NCBI RefSeq assembly: GCF_900110505.1 | Contig: NZ_FODZ01000004.1 | Span: forward strand, 392,892-456,891 | Reading direction: 5' to 3' | DNA from: Luteibacter sp. UNC138MFCol5.1 | GTDB taxonomy: Bacteria > Pseudomonadota > Gammaproteobacteria > Xanthomonadales > Rhodanobacteraceae | Length of the DNA: 64,000 nucleotides | Shown: piece after piece, positions 60,801 through 64,000 of the stretch | Position numbering within the stretch: the stretch's first letter is position 1 | Layout of the letters: every line of letters begins with the position of its first letter | Position numbers and translations under genes: made by a program | Notes under the pieces: generated by a model | The model's database searches: none | The model's input: the letters and a program-made list of their open reading frames with translations, nothing else | Told to the model about the DNA's origin: nothing

Positions 60801-62752
60801 CGACGCTTTCGGCGCCGCACCAGCCTGAGCTGATCCCCGCGGGAAGCGCCATCACGTTCCTGTGGAAAGGTTCCGATGCGAACAATAACGACGTGACGGG
60901 TTTCGCGAAAGGCTATAGCGACGGACACACGCCCTTTCAGAGGACGATGCCGATGTCGGACCTGCAACGCATGGTTGGCCGCGTCGAGATCTATTACGAG
61001 GTCGAGCAAGCGGTGCGCCGCTCTCGTGGATTCCTTCCCCGCACCGTCAAGCCTCGCGCGCATCTCGTCTCGGACATCGCCTACTTCGACATTGTCGGCG
61101 CCGCGGGCTATCCCGCGCCAACGGTGCTTGAGGCAAGCACGGGAATGCTCAGACCAGTCGACGCGGACAAGGGTGCCACCGTCGCTATCGATGCCGATCT
61201 CGTCGCCACCGACAGCGTAAAGATCTTCTTCGGTCCGTATTCGACGACCGTAGCGGGGTCGGCCTCGCTCCGTGTGGTGGTTCCGGCGGGCGAAATCGCC
61301 GCGCTCCTCGGGCAAGCGGTCGAGGTGTACTACGCGGTCACCCGGGCGGGCAAGACGACGCAGTCGGAGAAACTGCCACTCACCATCGGCTATTTCGAGG
61401 ACGGCGATCTCCCCGTACCGCGCATCGACATGGCGGACCCGGACACGTTCGAGCTCAATCTCGGCAACTTCGACGGCGATCCGAATGTGGTGGTCGATCC
61501 CTGGCCGCTCATCGCTGTGGGGCAGACGGTATGGGCAAGCGTCGACGGGGTGCGGTCGGACGGATCGACCGTCAACCTGTCTGTGCTGGCCGGCGAACCC
61601 GTCACGACGTCCATGCTTGGCACCGGCGTGCAGGGGCCCGTGGCGAGGCTCGCGCTCGAAGCCTGGAAGGACGACAGCGAACTGACGGTGACATGCAAGA
61701 TCAACTTCGCCGGAGGACCCGAGGCTGCCGCCGTCACCCTGGATCCGATGCGCTATCGACTCGTTCGCGGAGGCGGAGGCGGGATAGTCGGCCGGGAGTT
61801 CGAACACGAGAACTTCAACGATCCTGTCGCGTCGGTGGCCAACGGCGATTGGTGCCGCATGCGATTCTTCAGCATTCGCCCCAGCGGCGGACCGCTCAAG
61901 AAAGGGACGACGAGCTCGGCATCTCCGTATATCGACGGAAACGCGGTGCTGCTGCAGGAGACGCAAGCGGCCGTCACCTGCGAGGTCGCACTCGACCATC
62001 CCGCTGTCGAGGTGCACCTCGGCGTCAAACCAGCAAGTACATCCATTCCCACCGAGGTCATCGCTTACGATGGGACGGGTGCTGTCATCGAGCGGGTAAC
62101 ACCTGGCACCACGTCCTGGGTCAGGTTCATATCGGATTCGTCGCGGCCGGTCGCGACGCTGAAGATCAGCTCTCAGAGTGGCACCTCCACCTACTTCGAC
62201 AACCTCATCGCTTTCACCGGATCGACATGGGACATCATCGACATGGACAGCGATCCCCGCTGCCGGGAGACATTCGACGACGTGCCTCTCGGCAAGTACG
62301 GGAATCACTTCGAGTTCGATCGCTGGCACGTGAGCATCGACGGGCTTTCGAACCGGGACGATATCCGCGACGGGAACATCGAGATCGGACCGGCCCCAAG
62401 CGGCATGTTTGGCCGTGCACTCGCTGTCCACATGCAGCCATACGGGCGTATCCACCATCTGACGCCCCAGTTCGCGGCCTGCCCGCGTATCGAGACGTCG
62501 TTCTACATCAGAAGCACCTCTTCGGCATTGCACCGGGCCAGCGTGACGCTCGTGTACGTCGACTTCAACAACAAGACCGTGCGAACCACGGCGGCGAAGT
62601 CGATAAACCTGGATCTCGGCATCAAACACGTCGTCTTTTCGGCGACGACCGAGGTGGCGAGAGACACCGAGTACCTGTCGCACATTCGCGTCGCCATCGA
62701 TCAACCCACGCTTCCGGCGACGATTTTCTACGACGACATCGTGCTGAGGTGA
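54872..62752 (+). CDS. Giant 2,626-aa modular Ig-like/jelly-roll protein
   Basis: After a ~260-residue N-terminal part (with FIVDYTAPGG as in the preceding protein) the chain holds three copies of one module: about 262-1029, 1050-1813 and 1845-2626. Each copy has four Ig-like units. The second opens with VEA/VDEA and LIPAGSAVTF-type strands, and the fourth has DGDPxVxVxPWPLI. Two jelly-roll-like domains follow, ending in FDNL and YYDD respectively, as in carbohydrate-binding folds. No signal peptide or membrane helix is seen. ATG 54872 follows GAAGG. A second ribosome-binding site and ATG lie at 60299-60313 at the module 2/3 border. Function unknown. Confidence 0.75.
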   Translation: MTTPTNRVGSYPDALPDPVEIADDLLARVPAGMAPDFLLDASVKDQTIDFLLPRAPTGVKTSDTVQLTDNGQPLGAPVLVDPYLAQEYIPLALLPADRLAERTYALNYVVTYHSAGGRQVEGPQGQQFIVDYTAPGGTNGPSAMVFAPGVADGVTQEDLESNANGSWLSATVEAYNDQQAGDRVHAYIDGVAEIGYVEVTLGEEESDIALRFPRDVLERVRYAAADPDGEFLFTYRLEDRAGNLSDSSVPVSLRLLLGPSAPWVANTVGDKGTELHLGDVPDGYVSIIAEEHGGIVGDSIAASWKPVVGSPWTSAPLPVQRPNYPVTIPMPVADANLRTGSVDVTYARTGVSGEAKSLARTLNVIGLANLLPVDVREADGIDIALAEVPPAGATLIAAVQALIPAGSAVTFEWKAVDASGASFSDRTTVYANGMEPTEARLPLSDLQQAAGSIDIRYTADPDAATRLAQEAPWSTFNVIASGTGYPPPTVAEAPEGMLDPANATEGAHVVVDADLIASDSVTLLFGSDEFGPYPGSKPLTVLIPASLIRSLLGQSVQVAYRVTRNGIPDMSAPLDLTIGTFEDEDDDLPTPVIDRAIAGELDMTTFDGDPQVLVTPWPLISAGETVWLRVTGTLSNGGTDTIALYAAQSVTPAMVTSGLAVSVPRARLLSLKDGSDVTVTCKVDFGGTTVESAAVLFPTSSYRLRLKSGGLIGGRAFELEEFEDPTSAVANGDTYRMRFCRITPVGGRLQKSTGSNSPYLLRACAYLSESTDVTARIVLDHPAIEARLGVRPPTAPYTTTVVAYDAAHQVIDRHTLSLPGWAEFASPSTRPIASLEVLGTGNHATWFDNLSIRTGAAWDEITDADPRCLETFDDLPLERHGDHYEFDRWHVNVGGTGTQTGEIEILVPGGLSTKALGVHMRPYGTVHQFTPQFAVCPRVSTRLRIHASESLGRSVTVFLVYTNRYDPVFRTVSKTVSSLGTATQNVTFSTSSEVAGNGEYVSHIRVVVNGTPSRNVTIYYDDIEFRTGSVRSSILPPAHTVAPRANAFNAPFVPESIDGHVVIDTSPVTVACEVHDGLKGDLFHARWYNDPATETPAFETKEEALPRDHYPMTFIVPLAEAALRPGDIIADYVVRRGDETFISQPTRLKAEVIARLQAVEVDEANGDDVIELGTLPDHATVRAPAQPELVPAGRKVTFAWEGKDADGVTVGGTNVAWSNGQDDTTTNLPRADLERVGSMAIRYTVTNEEDARDVAMDALVAPWRTYRIASTGPSWPLPDIIELSAGVLTPTAARRGATCYIDAALVPTDEIVATFGGFTSSAVAGARPLRIVVPPGDVARHLGRDVDVAYTVTRNGSTSSSPPLTIHVQGFTDDDGLLHAPAIDGANAGILDLTSFEGVPEVTVAPWLLIDPRQRVMLSIEGESADGSVARVDLLAGAPVDPAWVTSGLRVPVAREMLLGWRDRSTIDVVFAVQFDSATEATRFPKATYVLRTGAIGTPGRAWECDDFADIVVLDAQRQVQSRFCTLRQRTGVLEASFLDAPWQAALAPFAEGMAARMTKASAVTVIELDRPAASIRLGVAPDSRGSVHVIAFDDEGEQVGAVDRDHPAWVAFDATDGGPGLRRLELWSTVDGEAYFDNLLVGTGEPWRWETEPVREGFDDLEDGTYDARLELPLWSIKADSTTIEVTSAPAGMSGKAVAIHMNPGGHVHQITPRFAIRPNREIRLLVRGVVSEPYDARFRAVYFNTDDLTLRPVELKVEIGNYTRVISISEPGDLPRPNELLSHVSVSHGNGTHAATVYYDDLSMELNGDTNMNPFVAEVIQRHADARTSTGRSGANAPRAMAPPWVRGTVDDLGLVLRLEDLAKGDAQVDVYSHEGVKGESIRVRWQKVGTESFETGWQTLTRDGEPLLFTIPYDKVSARIGDVNVRYEVEKMDGTSAFATSQLTVEGTPGVALVEVVEAEDGKIVLADLPAAGATLSAPHQPELIPAGSAITFLWKGSDANNNDVTGFAKGYSDGHTPFQRTMPMSDLQRMVGRVEIYYEVEQAVRRSRGFLPRTVKPRAHLVSDIAYFDIVGAAGYPAPTVLEASTGMLRPVDADKGATVAIDADLVATDSVKIFFGPYSTTVAGSASLRVVVPAGEIAALLGQAVEVYYAVTRAGKTTQSEKLPLTIGYFEDGDLPVPRIDMADPDTFELNLGNFDGDPNVVVDPWPLIAVGQTVWASVDGVRSDGSTVNLSVLAGEPVTTSMLGTGVQGPVARLALEAWKDDSELTVTCKINFAGGPEAAAVTLDPMRYRLVRGGGGGIVGREFEHENFNDPVASVANGDWCRMRFFSIRPSGGPLKKGTTSSASPYIDGNAVLLQETQAAVTCEVALDHPAVEVHLGVKPASTSIPTEVIAYDGTGAVIERVTPGTTSWVRFISDSSRPVATLKISSQSGTSTYFDNLIAFTGSTWDIIDMDSDPRCRETFDDVPLGKYGNHFEFDRWHVSIDGLSNRDDIRDGNIEIGPAPSGMFGRALAVHMQPYGRIHHLTPQFAACPRIETSFYIRSTSSALHRASVTLVYVDFNNKTVRTTAAKSINLDLGIKHVVFSATTEVARDTEYLSHIRVAIDQPTLPATIFYDDIVLR
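60299..60313 (+). promoter_or_regulatory. Internal ribosome-binding site and ATG inside the giant gene
   Basis: GGAG (60299-60302), eight bases, then ATG (60311) in frame, directly after the second module's terminal YYDD strand. From here the product would be 813 aa: exactly module three with a short leader (MNPFVAEVIQRHADAR), much like the start of the following gene. It may be a used second start or the scar of a gene fusion. Confidence 0.5.
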
Positions 62753-62756
62753 CGCG

Positions 62757-64000
62757 ATGGAAACGACGCAGCCAGCTATGCCGTGGGTCGACGGAACGAA
62801 GGACGACGGCGGCACGGACCTCGTCCTCGACGACCATCCCACAGGCCAGATCGTGGTCAAGGTCGAGGGCGATGGCCGACCGCGGGGATCGCTGGTGCAG
62901 GTCCGCTGGCTCGGACTGGGCGACGGAACGTCGCCCAGTCCGCCGTACGAAACAGGGTGGTCGCTCGTCACGCACGCGAATGCTCCCCTGGACTTCGAGA
63001 TTCCGGTCTCGGAGGCCAACCTGCGCCCGGGCACGGTACGCGTCAGTTATACCGTGCTGGGCGGTGACGGCACGTCGGTCGAGTCGCTTGGACGGCCGCT
63101 CACGGTGACCTCGCGTGGCACGCTCGTGCCGCCCGACGTCCCGTCGGGCGACGGAACGGCTATCAGCCTGGGCATAAGTGGCGACACCATCGAGGTCGTG
63201 GCGCCGCGGCAGCCCGAACTCGTGCCGCCAGCCAGCCGACTACGCTTCTACTGGGAAAGCCAGGAGACAGGCCTCGACCGATGCAGGGGATGGGACGAAT
63301 GTTTCGCCCCGGAAGACACTGCATCGCTGGGCCACATCCCCGCCAGCGCGATCGCCCGACTGCAGGGCCGGCATATGCGCCTGTGGTACGAGGTCGATGT
63401 CTATGCGGCCGGTGGCGCGCACCTTACACACCGCCAGAGCGAACCTGTCGTGTTCGAGATCGCCGGCGACGCCGGACTCCTTCCGAAGGCGACCATCGTC
63501 GGCACTACTGCGAACACGCTCAGGCTGAGCGACTTCCCGACCGACCTGGCACTCCTGATCCCTCCCTGGCCCGGCATGACGGAAGGCCAGACCGTGTGGA
63601 TCGAACTCGAAGGCGTCTGTGCCGAGGGGCCAGCCTCGCTCATCGCGGCCGATGGCGAGCCGGTGACCCGCCCGATGCTTGCCGACGGGTTCTCGACGTC
63701 CGTGGCGGTCTCCACGCTTCCAGCATGGAAGGACGGCTCGGTCGTGACGCTGCGCGGTGCCATCAGCTTCACCGGAGGCTCGCGCGACGATGCAACCGAA
63801 CTCCCTGTTGCGACGCTGACGCTGCTGCGCGATTCGGGCAACGAGGGGCGCGCCGTGGAAATCGAAACCTTCGATGGCCTGGCTCCCCTGGCGGCTGGCG
63901 AGACTCAGCGGTACCGATTCTTCGAACTGCAGCAGAAAGCCGGCCAGCTCACCGCTTATTCCACGTCGGGCACCACCGGCTACGAACCCTACCTGAAAGG
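62757..64000 (+). CDS. Third Ig-like/jelly-roll module protein (partial, runs off the window)
   Basis: The frame from ATG 62757 stays open for 414 codons to the window edge. GAGGTGA upstream is the ribosome-binding site, and the start is 4 bp past the preceding stop. The protein repeats the same module order: opening MPWVDGTKDDGGTDLVLD, an Ig unit with QPELVPPASRLRFYWES near 150, LLIPPWPGMTEGQTVWIELE near 265, then the first jelly-roll start IETFDGLAPLAAGE near 368. There is no signal peptide. It is part of the same transcription unit as the giant gene. Length and C-terminus are unknown. Confidence 0.75.
   Translation, partial: METTQPAMPWVDGTKDDGGTDLVLDDHPTGQIVVKVEGDGRPRGSLVQVRWLGLGDGTSPSPPYETGWSLVTHANAPLDFEIPVSEANLRPGTVRVSYTVLGGDGTSVESLGRPLTVTSRGTLVPPDVPSGDGTAISLGISGDTIEVVAPRQPELVPPASRLRFYWESQETGLDRCRGWDECFAPEDTASLGHIPASAIARLQGRHMRLWYEVDVYAAGGAHLTHRQSEPVVFEIAGDAGLLPKATIVGTTANTLRLSDFPTDLALLIPPWPGMTEGQTVWIELEGVCAEGPASLIAADGEPVTRPMLADGFSTSVAVSTLPAWKDGSVVTLRGAISFTGGSRDDATELPVATLTLLRDSGNEGRAVEIETFDGLAPLAAGETQRYRFFELQQKAGQLTAYSTSGTTGYEPYLK

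Noticed and set aside
1-64000. tRNA, rRNA, CRISPR, insertion-sequence or prophage genes.
   Set aside because: None recognised by eye; a covariance-model scan would be needed to exclude small RNAs.

Overview
The window is high-GC DNA with tight gene packing, many GTG/TTG starts, TonB receptors, gum/gfc-type exopolysaccharide genes, a DUF3247 gene and REP-like palindromes. This points to a gammaproteobacterium of the Xanthomonadales, most like the Rhodanobacteraceae (Luteibacter/Dyella). The assignment rests on gene content only.

Layout. 0.2-11.4 kb is exopolysaccharide locus 1. A leftward operon encodes an initiating sugar-phosphate transferase, GalE and an acyltransferase. A rightward operon resembles gfcABCDE/yjbEFGH: a Thr/Gly-rich secreted protein, a Wza-like export lipoprotein, UDP-glucose dehydrogenase, and GfcB, GfcC and GfcD/YjbH. 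A low-molecular-weight tyrosine phosphatase faces it. 11.4-20.3 kb holds a PAP2 phosphatase, a MarC protein and a set of small stress-type genes (EF-hand protein, DUF3247, YciF-like, Mn catalase, DksA-like) around a sigma54-type response regulator and an orphan 498-aa protein. 20.4-31.4 kb holds an alpha/beta hydrolase, then a leftward uptake operon (TonB receptor, APC permease, PfkB kinase, GH4 glycosidase) facing a second TonB receptor. 31.4-38.9 kb holds a REP array, an RclR/RclC-like pair, OmpW, a SLAC1/TehA-type channel, an AhpD-like protein, ArgS and an NDH-2-type dehydrogenase. 39.0-41.9 kb is an EvgS/EvgA-type phosphorelay. Divergent from it, 42.2-47.8 kb is exopolysaccharide locus 2: nucleotide-sugar dehydrogenase, epimerase, GMC oxidoreductase and a second initiating transferase. 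47.8-52.3 kb holds a J-domain fusion protein, a secreted hypothetical protein and an autotransporter.

52.7-64.0 kb is the least explained part. Three consecutive genes, the last running off the window, encode very large proteins built from Ig-like and jelly-roll-like modules with no visible signal peptide. The 2,626-aa middle protein is three copies of one ~800-residue module, and a good internal ribosome-binding site and ATG sit exactly at its last module boundary. Palindromes of the form YGTCCGSNNVCGGACA occur twice upstream of this cluster and twice on the far side of the neighbouring autotransporter, which suggests a dedicated regulator.

No rRNA, tRNA, CRISPR array, insertion sequence or prophage was recognised. 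Functions are read from motifs and family resemblance; no database search was possible.
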